DNA of 64,000 nt from assembly GCA_963402885.1 (NCBI GenBank), contig OY727093.1, positions 868,001 through 932,000 on the forward strand, read 5' to 3'. The notes below the pieces were generated by a model. That model was given only the letters and a program-made list of their open reading frames with translations. It made no database searches and was not told the origin of the DNA. The stretch is from Antedon bifida (lineage: Eukaryota > Echinodermata > Crinoidea > Comatulida > Antedonidae). Each line of letters starts with the position of its first letter. The first letter of the stretch is position 1. Both the position numbers and the translations under genes were made by a program. This document shows positions 31,401-45,100 of the stretch, in pieces.

Positions 31401-34400
31401 AAATGTTTGTAGTACTGTAGTATGTTTATTTATAATCAGTATTTTAATTTACATATATTATTTTCTCTTTTAATATACCAAACATTTGTGGTATGTAAAA
31501 GGGGGTTTTACAATAAAATCAGGAGTCATATCTATCTAACACAATTACTATCACTATATATCAGCAGTCATCCTATTTATATTCTTTCAAATATAGCACA
31601 ATGGGTATTGAAAGTAGGTGTAGTTACTATAATAGCTGAGGACTGGTTAAATGCTGTTTGCTAGGCTAACGCAAACCAGGCACGTTAAATTACAGTATAC
31701 AATCCAATAGTATGTATCCAACAGAGATAAAATGTTTGCCAAATAGCAGAGAGCCTGATGTATTTCTGATCCTAAACACAAGTTTATTAAATGTCAACTT
31801 GAGAATGTAGTGATAGGTTAAAATGTTCAATAATCCCAAGACTGCTATCAAATGCTGGCACAGGTCTTCAGTATACTGTACATGATAGGCTATTAATGAT
31901 TGTACTAACTCCAACATAATATCAATCTGTGCTTTGTTGCGTCGGATATGTAGACTCCTAGTCGGGAAAATCCTGGAGGCACCACTGATAACAATTAATA
32001 CAGGAAAGTCATGGGCAAAAATATATTTGCAGTGGTGAATCTAGAGAGAGGGAGGGGGTGAGGTAGGTGCAAGTTGATTGATTGATTGATTTTATTCGAT
32101 ATTCATAAAAATAGTTAAAATATACAATGTACATATTTAAAAAAGTTGTGCACAGGGATTAAAAATGGTAAAATGATGTGCTGAACTGAATCTAAAGTCC
32201 TTTTGCATTGGAAATGTATTTGCTATGCTAACCCCATCATAGGGCTCCAAGACCTAGAATTTTTTCCATGATAGTTTTATGTAAAGATAGTTTTCATTTA
32301 GCAACTAATATATGCTAGAATGATTGCTACAATAATAAAAGCATTGATAGACTAAAAACCTAGACACAACTACTCTCTTAATTTGTATTCAACAAACTAA
32401 AAACAGCCTCCTTTTCTTTGAAATCAAAAGATTATGGCTGGATTGCAAACTTACTTTAACATAAATCTCTAAATCAATCGGCGTGTAGTTGAAGCGATTC
32501 TGCCAATCAACGGCCATATTTCCAAATTTTGACTACACCGGTATAAAGTGATAACATGTCTTTGCTGATGCTTAAATCCAAAATGATTCACACTCAAAAA
32601 ATCACAAAGTTTTATGCATTCACTGAAATATTCATTGCTATTGTGTCTATTATTGTACAGCCAAAATGCAAAGTCAATATCGTAATTTTCCAAAAAAATC
32701 TTCTACCGTGACCCAATTATCACTTGCGACATAAAACACACTTTTACACAAAACAACTTAAAGGTAGAATCAAAGCGTTGAGTTAAAATGCAGACTTTCA
32801 CAGGACCATATGGAGAAGTGCCGGGAATAATAGGAGTGTTCCTGCTGATGATACAACAGCCAATGAGAGCTATTAATAATCAGATGACTAAATTTAACGT
32901 GATTATATAAACGTTAGCATCATGCCTTTATTTTGGTACTGACAACTGAGACGGGCCTACCAGCTTAATTTACATCACGTAAACAAGGTCCTTTATGAAT
33001 ATTCATTTTGTGGTGTTATTAACACGAACAGATCTCACATTTCACAGACTGATAAAAATGGTGGAAACAGTCAGGAGATGAGGGTAGGTTTACATTGTAA
33101 TTAGTAGCATGCAGTAGATAACCACAATTTAGTATTGCAGGAGATAACCACAACCTATTAGGACAGTCCTACTTTTTAATAATTATTAGCAACTGTACTC
33201 CTAGTACTTTCATCATACTAGTTACTACTACTGTAGGTTATTATTGGTAAGTGGGTTTCTTTAAATTGACCCTGAAATTATGCTGTGAAACAACTTGTGT
33301 ATTTAAAAATGAGGTCACAATATTCATAATTACAGTATCTCTATTATAATAATATAATAATATTCTGTAGTTGCTTGTAGTTTGTGCTGCACTAGGCGGG
33401 TAGAGTTAACCAACCAATTAAAGGTCTTAATTCTATTGTATCACAGCACTTAACCTGGCTTACTGTGGTAGAACTAATTGTATTTTAAAAATATACTTTT
33501 TTTTTTAGACAAGCCCCTTTTTAGATCCTTATCTTTGATCTATGGTACACGCATTGCAAAACCATGATGAGTAAATGTTGAATAAATTAACAAACTGAGC
33601 TGCACACTTATTTACAGGTATGCATAGGACGGTTGGCACCAATTTGAGACCACACATTTTTCTTAATGAGGTGCTTAAGATTAAACACAAGAATCAATTG
33701 AAACACATTAGCATAATATCAGATATGCTGATGTGGCAGGTAGGCTAAGTACACAGATGGACAGTAGTTGCTAACTGTTTTATCTTACTCATAACAATAA
33801 AAAATCAGATAAGAATGACTGTGTACACTTCTACCGGAGTGAACCCAGATACAAACTGCATCTATGTTGATACATTGTTTGAGTTCATGTCATTACAATG
33901 TATTGGCTACATATATGTTATAATATGTTTTGTCAAATACAGAACACTGTATCTAACAAACTATGAGTAAACAAAGGCCATCGCCTACTACAAGATGGTA
34001 GAAAGGAAGGGTGCGAAAAAAGGGTCCCTTCGCTTAGTTCTTGACAAAAATAAAAATGTCTAGTTTTCAATTTTACAGATACAATGTAAAATTGACAATA
34101 GTGAGCATAGTCCATGATTAGGCTGTCTGTCTTTGTGCTCAATACATTCACTTGCCATCTTTTAAAAAAAGTTTGTATTTGAAATATTCTATAAAACTTC
34201 CTTAACTGTACAACTTAAACTGCATTACTGTGAACCAATAGTACAGTGGATTGTTATTCAATAAACTAAAGTCCCCAAAGGTTCAACAATATATCATAAA
34301 TTATGTTTAAAGCTTGGTTGCCACTAGGACGTAACAGAAGGACGTAGACACAACGCAGGCAAGTTGACCAATCATGCGCCACTGTTTGAATAATCCATCA

Positions 34401-37400
34401 CTTAAGATTGGTCAAAGCACTTTGCATTGCGTTACATCTTTGCTTTGCGTTACATCCTTGCTCTAGTGGGAACCAAGATTTAGGGAAAACAGAAAGGAAT
34501 GCCCTGAACCTGAATATGCTGGGTATTGGTTTAGAAATTCATAGTAGAGCAGTAATAGCTATGAGTTGACCTTTGACTTTGCCATTTCACAACACTAAGT
34601 TGTTTGCCTAATCAAGCATACAAATAAGGCGATAAGTTCATATCCTACAAATATTACAATTATTTATTATGATATCTCATACTCTCATTAGTACTGTATG
34701 AATTAAATCATGGCAAAAGCTAATTAATAATAATAAACTTGCTAAAATTACCAAATTATTAAGTTAAAATACTCAAATTTAAATCAATAACTTTCCCCAA
34801 TATTTTTTATTATAATAATTTAACATCAATTATTGACATTTAATCAAGGATTCACTTTATTGATTACATCGTCTTTCAGCAGCCTACAGTAGCTGAGAGC
34901 ATTTCAAGATACTGTACAGTAGTAATATATCATAGCTTATACAAAACACATAGCTTTACATCACATTACTGTGACATTACAATGTGTTTAACCCACTCAT
35001 TAACTAGATCATTATTTATCATTTATTTATTTTTTATATTATGTCAAGATAAACAAATCTATAAATTGAAAAAATGAGAAGAGAGAATATTTTTAATCTT
35101 TGTGATGATTATATTCAATAGAATAATTAAAAGGAATCATGTGGTCTCTCCAAATGGATGTCTTCAACTGGGATATATAGTTATCCACTTCTAAACTCAA
35201 ATGTACTATTAAATAAATATACACACCTACAGTGTCTGGATAATTACCATGAGAGAGTGGCTAAGGTTTTGGATATGTTGTTATACACTAAAATGGTTAA
35301 AATCATGCATTTTTTTCAGATTACAAATCTAGCAATATTCTTATGATAATTTCATTTTCCATAATGTATGTTGTTAACATTCATGTAACCACAATACAAT
35401 TAAAAGGAAATACTACCTAATTCCTAACAATTCATCAAGTTTCACCTTTGGTCCAGCCAAGCATTCAATTGGAATTCCAACGGCCTGACACACTGTTCAG
35501 GTAGAATAGTCTAAACGCATGACTGGTGTAGAAAAAAAAGAATAGTATTTACAGAATAGCGACTTACATGAGAAACAACTTGTAGCTCTAATGATAAGAA
35601 CAAGGTCATTGCATAACAAAGTATGGTTCGTTATTACGCCTTAATAAATAGTGTCACTGATCAGACGAAATAATTAAATTAAATTACAAATCGGGGTTCT
35701 TAAAATCTTTTTAATCATTAGCCCACAAGTAGATACATGCTATATTTCTTGTCCGCACTAAATCAATATAAACCAGTAGCGGAGGGGTCTTCAGGGTTCA
35801 AATAAACCCCCTCAAATAATATAGGCCTTAGGCCTAGCTAGTATGTACACCTATACACCCCCTACACATCCCACATACACTGGTTGTAGAGATACAGATA
35901 CTAAATCATACACTGATGACACTAGAGAGCAATTTGTGTTTCACAACAAAACACCTTAAATGTTTTTAAACATCCAATCAATAAATTATGTTCAAATGAT
36001 ATTGCTGTACAGTAGCTTGACAACATAAATCAGGCTAATAAAACACCAATTAAAACAAATGGATTCAGCACTATAATCTAACAATTAAATTGGTCTAACG
36101 CCATGGGTCTGAACAGGGCCTTAGTTTGATTAAATATTTACAAAGGTTACATAATGTGAGATATCAGTGCTCAACCACATAGTTCACAGGCCTCAAGGCT
36201 TATGACCAGCATCCCCAGAAAACTGGGTAATTAATCATTCCTTAACAAGTTTTTAACTGTTGTCTGTCTGGATTTAGTGGGGCTTTGGAGGCCGTCAAAT
36301 TTGTAGGGTACACACTGGTCCCTCGGGATTGCTGACCTTTCAGATATAAACAATAGATTTATGAGAATTCTATGCAAATCATACGTTCACACAAAATTTA
36401 AATTGGTATGCGGTGCCGTTCAGTTTTCGTGAACGGCTGACTTGAAGATCTTCTGGTTTTCTGGTGCCAGCAGTATGATCCAGCTGCTTACAAATTTCGT
36501 AAATGTACCCACATAGGGAAAGATCAGGCACAGTTCGTATTCCCAACTGATCTATCACTCTATCTACTGTATGATGCTGAACCACCCTGTATCATCAATA
36601 ATCTTTAATAATTGATCCTAAATAGAAGCAATCATATCAAAATTGGCTTCTTTCATCAATATTTTGACATTCAAAACCAATAGTTTACTAATATATAAAC
36701 TGTTGTACTAAAAGTAATGATTCTTTTAATCGGTGTAATTAGACAATCTAGAATATAAAGTGGTTTGATTAATGCTTTCACTTCTCATCTCATTACTTTA
36801 CAGCAGACAATCTATTAAAGATAAAAACAATTACCTACATACTGTATATTACTCTGATGGATGTGATCTTTGTTTCATCATATTTTTACAGAATGTTTGT
36901 AATGTACAATAGTCATGTTGGCTATTTTAATCATTTCTACCAAAAAAATTATTCATTAAGATAAATTCTGACATCAAACACTTTTTCCTACTTGTTCATC
37001 ATTTATATTATACAGTAGTATTTTAAGATTTAAAAATTCATATCGTACATTGATTAATTGATTTAAAAAAAAGTAAATTATACAGGCGATTGACATTTTG
37101 ACCTCAAACAGGCTTATTGACATTTCTGACAAAAATATCTGATTTATATTGGTGTAGTCATTTTTTAATTCATTAATTAATTTCATGAACATACATTTGA
37201 TAATACATGTCATTATATGCGGAGAGAAACCTGAATTCACGGTTTCTACAGGAAATTCAATTGCTTCGTTAGTAACATGGTGTATGGTTTCTGAACAGCT
37301 GCTGATTAGGCTCTAACAGTTTTTACAACATTTTGGTTTGTCACGAGAAAGGAAATAAAAACACCTAAAAAAACACATTTTATAACACCTTATTACAATA

Positions 37401-39140
37401 ATCAGTATTCATAAAAACTAATGAATAAGAAGTACAATTACTATTGTTTGTTAGTAAACAATGGCAGATTTCTGTAAAAAATTAGTAAAGAATGAATTAT
37501 TCATAACACTTAGTAACCAATACATAAATCCTTGATTTGCCAAGCCTATTCAGAATTGTTCACCAATAGGAAAGTAGGATTAGGGAGACAAAGGGTGGTC
37601 TCCATGCATCAAAACCACACAAATCTTCTATCATGGTATTTTCTGTAGAAAATCCAAGTACAATAAAATTTCTATTTGGTTATAGACCAGTTATTGTGTC
37701 TAACAAGGAGTTTATCTGATACAAGTATTGTAATACAAGAACTTTTAACCAAGGACTTATGCCGGCCGGTATGCTGGTTTCATAGGGCTTGTTCGTAACA
37801 GTTTAGCAATTAGCATTAATAACCATAAAGTAAAAACAACATGATTTAAAATGTTCTGTTTTTGATAAAATTCATCAATTAGTCATTCTTCACGAAAAAA
37901 AGCCAAAATTATCGAAATTGTCAAGCATGTTAGTTTCACTAATCTTTGGTTTTTTTTTTCAAAAAGAATTACTAATTTAAAACATTTTTTTATTGCATTG
38001 TAACATTTTTCATTCAAAAGCTGCAGTCATTTTACCAAAATATAATATGAACTTAATCTTTATTATACTTTGCAATAATTTAATACTTTACTGGGCCTAT
38101 GACTTAAGTGTGCTCTTTTGTTATAATAATATATTAATATGATATTACAACAACAACGCAAGGAAACCACACCTTCGAACGATGACAAAAGGAGAGAAAT
38201 AATAATAATCCATCATGATATCAAAATGAGTCACTATATGCATAGTATTACACATCACAATATCTGCTATTTAAAGACATTCAAAACAAATATAAAGTAC
38301 GTTGGGGATTAAACATTAACATTGGGATGTCTGGCTTTTTATTATTAACTTTTGAATCAAATTTCAATATTTGTTTATGTGTGGGTATATATCAATATTT
38401 TGATTCAACAATGTAAAATAAATAAATTATATTTATAGTAAATATTGAAGAATTCTGAATACTTTGAAAAAAAAAATCAAAATTTGTTGTTGCTTAATTT
38501 TAGAAATACAGTTATAAAGTACTATTTATTAATACATGATTAAAAATATTATTGCATTACAAAATATGAAATTGTTATTTGTAATTTGATATTGTAAACT
38601 CTGTGTGCTTAAGCTTTCTCATATCAGAAATAAACAGTTAGTAGTAGGGCCTACTTAACTAGGCCTACACTAAAGTAGTAGTAGTTAGTAGGCCTAGGAA
38701 TCCTACCTAACCTACAGGTTACAGGTGGTGGTGGTGGTCGTAGTAGCCTAGTATACGCCTAGCTAGGGTAGGGAATGCTACTACTATATTTAAAGAAAAT
38801 GGAACAGCCCACCCAGCTACCTACTAGGCCTAACTACCTACTGTCATCAGCAAAATTCGAGGACCACAATTATAAAATTCAAATCCTACAATGCAAATAC
38901 CCAGCTGAAAACACTGTACGTTTAGGTTGATATATTCCTAGGCCATGGTCAAGGATTTTACATGCTTCTATGGCCAATTTGTGTTAGGCACGGTGGTTGA
39001 TCTGCTGCTTGGTGGGCGTAGGCCACAGGCTTCGACAGCCCCTTCAACAGTGGCCTAGCTTATACTCAATCGAAAGGCGGAAGCAATTAAGAAACTTCCT
39101 CCCAATCACTCACCTTGCTGTAAAGTTCTTCTGTAGACAT
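287..39140 (-). CDS. MYO5: Unconventional class V myosin (5' complete, 3' end beyond the left edge)
   Basis: Actin-based, dimeric, processive motor carrying vesicles, organelles and RNA. Thirty-two coding exons can be chained on the minus strand with every splice phase matching, giving about 1578 residues in the window; class V myosins are usually about 1850, so roughly the last 270 residues of the cargo-binding tail lie left of position 1. Order: start MSTEELYSK (39114-39140), SH3-like region, motor with P-loop GESGAGKT (residues about 161-168), switch I NDNSSRF (about 212-218), switch II DIYGFE (about 435-440), six IQ motifs, interrupted coiled coil, then the start of the globular (DIL) tail. 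The TEDS-rule position (TVREVLTKP, upstream of DALAK) is glutamate, as in other class V myosins. Exon coordinates are in the four block entries below. Intron 1 is 8.8 kb; the others range from under 100 bp to about 3 kb. Which paralogue (5A/B/C) it equals cannot be said; invertebrates usually have one. Confidence 0.97.
938..1133. mobile_element. MITE copy, TACAGTA-ended 'tccccttaatag' family
   Basis: In the MYO5 tail intron. Starts TACAGTAAAAATCCTATTAAG and ends as its imperfect inverted complement (GGGCTGTACTGTA). The inside has GTGTCCTCTAAATAGAGATTGGCTGTAGTGTTAAA, shared almost word for word with 25485-25695. No coding capacity. Fragments of the same family appear near 41955-41993 and 47080-47115, and an internal motif is amplified at 51829-51950. 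Confidence 0.
1488..1653. mobile_element. MITE family A, copy 1
   Basis: A short non-coding element bounded by inverted repeats AGCTCTGTCTACACTATCAA / GACAGTGTAGACAGAGCT, with inner repeats of AAATATGGTAGTGATATG. It lies next to exon 1688-1787 of MYO5. The flanks TAA/TTAA fit a 3-bp TWA target duplication such as PIF/Harbinger elements make; the superfamily is inferred. Confidence 0.
1688..13613 (-). other. MYO5: MYO5 rod: coiled-coil exons
   Basis: Exons in transcript order: 13524-13613, 12892-13116, 9756-9849, 8629-8915, 8218-8394, 7671-8002, 4900-4977 (cassette-type), 3851-3971, 3616-3693, 1688-1787. The translation is rich in E, K, Q and L with heptad-like spacing. Exon 8629-8915 breaks the coil with an acidic [15 protein letters not shown] stretch, where vertebrate MYO5A also has a Ser/acidic non-helical insert. 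Exon 7671-8002 ends with [12 protein letters not shown] and then [19 protein letters not shown], aligning by eye with the MYO5A segment around its DYNLL-binding site and KGEIAQAYIGLKETN. Exon 3616-3693 reads LKLKPEDRV...[11 protein letters not shown], close to LQLPPEARI...[11 protein letters not shown] of MYO5A. Two phase-2 boundaries flank the cassette. Confidence 0.9.
4900..4977 (-). CDS. MYO5: MYO5 cassette-type exon, probable counterpart of vertebrate exon D
   Basis: This 78-nt exon starts after one of several tandem acceptors (tcagtcagtcag; the frame selects the boundary at 4977/4978) and ends at donor AAATT|gtgagt. Both ends are phase 2, so skipping it keeps the frame ([13 protein letters not shown]). 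It encodes [20 protein letters not shown] and six further residues, sitting exactly where vertebrate MYO5A has alternative exon D (SSALDYHELNEDGELWL...) between GLKETN and LLESQL. The SS..D..H...DGEL resemblance is weak but positional. Exon D inclusion in vertebrates is tissue-regulated; regulation here is inferred. I saw no equivalent of exon F between 1788 and 3615. Confidence 0.75.
14270..15008 (-). other. MYO5: MYO5 neck: six IQ motifs
   Basis: Two exons, 14797-15008 and 14270-14576. The first finishes the converter ([20 protein letters not shown]) and holds IQ1 ([16 protein letters not shown]) and IQ2 ([14 protein letters not shown]). The second holds IQ3 ([16 protein letters not shown]), IQ4 ([16 protein letters not shown]), IQ5 ([16 protein letters not shown]) and IQ6 ([16 protein letters not shown]). 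Six IQ motifs is the standard class V lever arm, which binds calmodulin and light chains. IQ1 has Met-Gln and IQ6 Leu-Gln in place of Ile-Gln; such changes are common and do not argue against function. Phase 2 between the two exons is preserved. Confidence 0.95.
17651..17698 (-). CDS. MYO5: Optional loop-2 cassette exon of MYO5
   Basis: A 48-nt exon (16 residues, [16 protein letters not shown]) with acceptor ...cttcag and a weak donor CAG|gttggt. It is phase 0 at both ends, so it can be included or skipped. Its last seven residues, KKSVGSQ, repeat the end of the preceding exon (QFKKSVGSQ, 18434-18562), and either copy can join FRDSLKILM in the next exon. This is the C-terminal part of loop 2, the basic actin-binding loop (vertebrate AKEHKKTVGHQFRNSL). 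Inclusion would put two copies of the basic motif in tandem. The weak donor next to the strong donors elsewhere in the gene fits regulated use. Confidence 0.75.
32455..32517 (-). CDS. MYO5: Alternative first coding exon of MYO5
   Basis: Inside intron 1 a 63-nt open stretch begins with ATG (32515-32517) and ends in a strong donor (AAA|gtaagt at 32449-32454). It encodes [20 protein letters not shown] plus K, in phase 0, exactly like exon 1, so it can splice to the exon at 30180-30287 and give [13 protein letters not shown] in place of [14 protein letters not shown]. The same length class, phase and YxK ending suggest a second promoter producing a myosin V with a longer N-terminus. The upstream flank (32520-32950) is intron-like with scattered T-rich tracts; no decisive TATA box is visible. 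No transcript evidence is available here, so its use is inferred. Confidence 0.6.
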
Positions 39141-42100
39141 CCTTCCTGAATATCTTTAGTCTAGGCTAGTGTCATGATCTATTCGAATTGAGGAAAATCC
39201 AACTAAATGATAGTATAAAAACGATCAGTCATTGATTGGCTTTCATCCTTCCAATCTAGCAGCAGCAGCTGATGACTGAAAATCTCTCGGTGGTTGCGCC
39301 GCCGTCGCAGCGCACCCAACTTTTTCGATACACACCAGCTGATTTGCTACTTGCTTGCCAATTTTAACAAAATCCGCGAAATTATTGAAATTTAATAAGT
39401 AATGTTATTTTTTGAATGTCATTATTTCTTGATTTTCTCATCAGTCAAAGATCCAACTAACATTTTATTTCATATAAATAATATCAACCTTTTTTAAACA
39501 CCGGTTTTTGTAAAATCATCCCCTTTTTAGAATAATATGGGATAGGAGGCGTTTTCTATGTCAAAGGCACCGCCACGATTCCAGAAAAGAATAAACTAAA
39601 TACTGTATATTGTAGTACATACAACAGTACTTTCGATGACGTATATTATACAGTGCAAAATACACAATCATATCAACTAAATAAAAGACAACCGATTTGC
39701 GTACTCCGACAAGGAAAAAAAAATCTTGAAGATTGTTGTAAAGTATCGTAATTGTTTTTATTAACGACACGTGGTTAAATAAAAGGAATTCCCCAAACTC
39801 TAATCTGAAAATGTGCGCGTGTGCGTATAGCTGCGCCGCGCGCCAATGCTAGGGAATTTCCCTCATGGACGTCTACTCTGGAATAGGAAGCAAGATCCAG
39901 TTGTCGATGGTGGGTGTAAGTATTGATAAAATAAGTACTGTACTACTTATTTTATCTATGGTGTAAGTAGGCCTATGTGTCATCCGTTTTAAGTTTGGAA
40001 GCAATTGACCATTAATGTTTTATCACGTAATTATTTTGGTAATCATTGTCTTTCACTTAAATGCTATCTTTCCTTTCCTATGACCTTTCCAATTCATGTA
40101 AACATCCTCTTATAAAGTTGGCATTATATCTGATCAACCAACCACCCCTCACACATTTTGTAACTGTTGTACTTAGTCAATCATCATCAATGGTCAGACT
40201 TAGCAATATAAAATTATTTTATTGTCCAAACAAAATGGAAACAACATTTGCTGTACTCATGATGACTGCCATGTAAATAAGTTTATGAACTTTAAATATC
40301 TCTGATCACAACCAGACAGAACGAGTACTTCTGTACATTCATGTTGCACCAAGCACCATGTCACCACAGAAACAGGTGTCTGGTTATGAACAATTCACTC
40401 ATTCACAAAAATTAACCTCGGACATAAAGCCCACTCTTGAATAGAAAAAGAAAACTGATTGTAATGCTTTTAGTGGATTTTAATATACAAACAGGAACAT
40501 CACACATACCGTAAATCCTGGGTTATTATTCTTTGATTGTTTTTTAGGATGGGTTACTATTAGAAGGGGGTTTACTATTAGAGTAGTGGGTTACTATTAC
40601 TAATCTTAAATTAGGCACCTGAAAATAGTAACCCACCCTCAACTTTTCCGGTCAGCAACTCATAGCAAAATAATAAAACAGTACGAATAAACAAATTTAT
40701 ATTATAAACTCAAAAACACTCAATCTCCCCCATTCCCAAGATAAACCTGCATAAATATCTGCTTATTTTCAAAATATAGCTGCATCATAAGTTTTTGTGA
40801 CTCTAATAGTAACCCCCATCGGTTACTATTAGAGTAGTGGGTTATTATTATAGATTGACTTATAAGGTGGTTTACTATTAGAGTGTGGGTTACTATTAGA
40901 GTGTGGGTTACTATTAGAGTGTGGGTTACTATTAGAAGATTTATGGTATACAAACAGGAACATCACACATACACAATGAGTTGCCCAATATAGTGGAATG
41001 CAAATAACAAAACATAATTACATTACAAAATACAGTATGCATTTATTGTATACTTATACTCGGATCCTACCACAACGCAATGCAAGTAATTTTAATTTCT
41101 TTGCACCTCAGTACATCATTTCACTGGAAATCTACATTTTTACAGAATATGTTCACATTTCGGAGTTGCTTGCCAAACTATTTTGTCACTTTATTATATC
41201 ATTTTTGTAAATGAAAATTGTATTTATTTTACCCTATAGTACAAGTACATTTAAGATACTGGTCATCATATTTGCCTTTTTTTACAACTTGTATACCCAT
41301 AGAGGTATTCATATGTTATAATTATGTTTTACAAGAGACACTTCAGTGGCTAAAACTTTGTGATCTACCGAATAAATATTTGAATGTGCAAAATGAATAT
41401 TTATGTGGTATCATGGAAAGATCGAACACACAGAACATTACAAATTTATCTTTATAAGATTTCAGAATGACAAGTTAATATTTACAAGGTGAATTATTAA
41501 ATACTGCCCTCTATGTTACATCATTAAATTCTTGTGTTCATTTCATCCCAGATGAGCCATAGCCTCCACTTCCACGCACTGTTTCATCCAGCTCCTGCAA
41601 AAGGAAAACATGTTGGCTTAGTATAGCATGTTGAATAGTTTATGGAGTAATATTTATATTGATTTTATTGTCAATGTCATATCTACAAAATGGCCTATTT
41701 ATATTGGAGTAAATATGCACCATCTTAAAAAGTTGATGCATTTCAAACATACTTTAGATGACAATGATGACATTGACAATGATGATGACATTGACAATGA
41801 TGATGATGACATTGACAATGATATGACAATGATGATGACATTGACGATGAAGACATTGACGATGATGACAAGGACAATGACATTGACAATATTGAATTAT
41901 ATTGAAAGTGATAGTGAAAAAGAGGACTCCCTCAAATAAAGAACTTTCCACTTAATGGTGGGGATGTCCCAACAGAGGGGTTATACTGTAATTGTATTTA
42001 TCAAAATTATTAAATTTATTGAATTGATGGCAATGATGAGGAAATTTAACAAAATATGTTGACAAATGATGATCACGTTAATTTAATGACAGTCCATGCT

Positions 42101-45100
42101 ACTAATGGTATTAACACCTTCAATGACAGTGACAAATAAATGGGTATTTCCAGTGTGTTTTTTCTATTTTCTTTTCTCAACTCAACTCACCGTACATTCC
42201 TCAAGTTCTGGCATATATATTCTTTCACAAATAAGCTGGGCAATCCTTGTCCCTTTGGTTACTAAAAAATAATAAAAATAAAATACAAACAACAAATGTT
42301 TTCTCTTCTTAAATGTATATGGAAGTGTGCAAATGAAAGTATATTGTTATAAAAACACTTTTTCTTCTCTATGAAAATGATAGTAGTTTTACAAAAGTGT
42401 GTTACCTTGGTAATCAACATCTGAGAAATTGAACAAAATAACACCAATTTCTCCTCTGTAATCTTGATCTATAACACCAGCTAAAATATTTAAAAAAAGA
42501 ATTACTATTTAAAAAGGTAATCATTTGCTGATATGGTTGAGGGGTACGGTATATATGGAGCATTGAAAGACTAAACAAATAAATGAAATGGATTTGTACC
42601 TGGAAGGTAAGCTACATTTGTAGTAGTTTATAGTGTACAGTTTTCTGGTTTGTATTTTCATTTTAAAACTACTAAATTACTAATTAACGTACCACCAACA
42701 TCAATGAAATGTTTATTTGCTAATCCAGACCGAGGCGCTACTCTTCCGTAACAATTTTCTGGTAGCGCAACTTTAATTCCGGTATCAACTTTGTTTTTCC
42801 CTTTAGCTGGTATAACAATGTCAACAGCACTGTGAAAACAAAAAGATTATGTTATGAAATCGATGCAAAATTTTATAAAAACATTCTTTACACTATAAAA
42901 AAAAATAGAATGTATATAATTAATACAACAATAAATATTTATTATTATTATGAATAGACTAGCACTAGGCATAATAAACTATTATTAATGAATATATTAA
43001 ATTAATATAGCCTTGTAGGCCTAATAATAAATCTTTTTTTTGCTTGGACTCGGTCATGTCATAAATTCATCTTTTAAAGATAAATACAAAATAGGGCCTA
43101 GCCTAGGCCTAATTAATGAAACATGTAACCATACATAGTTCATAGGATGTATAACAGGTCTGCTGGTGGTTGCCACTCTCCCTACGTACGTACCTGTAAA
43201 GATCAAATCCTGCCGCCTTCGCTGACCCTCGTGTTGGGGCATGAGCACCGTCTCTACATTTCAAAAACTTCAAAACAATTCGTTCTTTTGTAGCCGAATC
43301 TCCAGCAGCCGCACTATCATCAACATGTAGTCGTTTCATTGGGGAATTTGGAGCCATTTGTAACTTTCGGGATAGGATAATTATTTGCTTTCTTTCAACT
43401 TTCTTGACACTGCCAAATTGATGAAGTCCTCTCAATAATTGAGCTGGTGGCAAAAAGAACGAATTTGGCGCGAATTTATTGACCTGTACCGGAAGCAACG
43501 ACACGAATTTGCGCAAGGTCAAGAACATGTCTACAAAAAAGTTAACATCAATTATCTACAAACACGATTTTCACAAATACTTTAACTCCTAAATAATACA
43601 TAAGTTAAACATTGTAGTATTTAAAAACACAACAAACATGGGCTCCAGCCAGCTCCAAGTCAAAGAATATAAGCTTTGCTTCATTCAGTTCAATTCACAG
43701 ATTTTCCGATGAAATAAAAATAAAAGCGAGCGCCCTCTCGAATTTTGTACAGATTGTAGAAAAGGCCAATTGGAAATGTATTGAAAAATATATTAATCCA
43801 ATCATAAATAAATTTAAATGTCATCATTTTAATAAAAATAACAAAATAGTGTACAACTTTAAGTATTAACATTAATCATTATACACACTGTCGTAATAAC
43901 AATGTCTAATTATGGCGCGTTCCATAGGATTACATGACGTCACCATATCGCAGGTACTTCCCCTTTTACACTTTTGATTTTGAAGTGACAAGTTACATGC
44001 TGTACAACAGTTGTATTTGTATACAAAATGCCTTTGATAATTCTATGTGGTTATCCCAGCAGCGGGAAAACTAAACGTTCAGAAGCTTGTAAAGTATACT
44101 TTGAAGAAAAACACTGCAAACGGGTAACAATCATAAGTGATAATTCAATAGGGGTAAAAAGAGACCAAGTTTATAGCGGTGAGTGTCAGAAAATTGAACA
44201 TTTTAATATAAATACTAACAGTACTTTTAATAACAGAATTTCACAAATAATGTTAACAATAACAGTGTTATATAGTCTACTACAGTTACAGGTATACAAT
44301 ATTATATGAAATTAAAATTATAGGATATCAATATATAATATGGCTTAATTAATACATAATTATAGACAATCTAAGTCTTTACTGGCTTATTATTACTCTA
44401 CATTTACAGATTCAAAAGAAGAAAAGGATACACGCGGGTCCCTTAAATCTGGAGTGCAAAGGTAAGGCTAAAGGAGGGTTACTCTCTAGATATAAAGTTC
44501 AACTTTATTGTTAAATACATAAGAAGTAATTGAAATTTGGATTCATATATGTAAAAACAGAAACGATAGATAATTTTTTAGTTACATTAATTAACATTTA
44601 TTTTATTTTCAGAGCCATTTCAAAAGATGATGTTGTAATTGTTGATTCATTAAATTATATAAAAGGTATGGACAAAAAGAGATTATAAGGCCTACTTCAT
44701 CATAATTATTATATACATTCGAATACACTTTTTTTTTAAATTTAACAATTTTAACTCTTTTTTTTCTATTTCAAGAAAAATATATTGTATCTGAAACATA
44801 ATTACTTTTTTTCACGTCAAAAAATAAGTGTTATTGTCTATTACTACATTTTGAATATTTGTCAAATTGTTAGGCCAGGCTTCCAATGTCTCCCTGACCT
44901 CCAAGCTGACCTGCTGATGAAGAAGACTCGGCCAGTCCGTCCCACACGCGACCAACCTTAAACTGTACCCGCAAAATGGCCTACCTAGCTAGCCCTGTGC
45001 CTAGCTTGCCCTGTGCCTAGCTTATAACTATGCTAGCGCCTTTCTCTAGACAAATATTATGCCAGGGCCTACTCGTCGTATGTATATAAAACAACAAAAC

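Larger units (their letters stand above)
15343..39140 (-). other. MYO5: MYO5 motor-domain exons
   Basis: Exons in transcript order: 39114-39140, 30180-30287 ([15 protein letters not shown]3-like), 29735-29903, 27713-27857, 26969-27125 (P-loop), 25207-25432 (switch I), 24162-24269, 23203-23309, 20888-21019, 20398-20531 and 20152-20233 (switch II split between them), 19722-19862, 18998-19207 ([11 protein letters not shown]), 18434-18562 (upper 50-kDa end into loop 2), optional 17651-17698, 15691-15875 ([12 protein letters not shown]), 15343-15454. All donors are GT and all acceptors AG, and each exon joins the next in frame. The sequence after VRCIKPND runs through the SH1/SH2 helices ([12 protein letters not shown]) to the converter. 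The start codon follows from exon 1 reading ELYSK directly into GARVWIRDP, matching the vertebrate ELYTKFARVWIPDP layout. Confidence 0.95.
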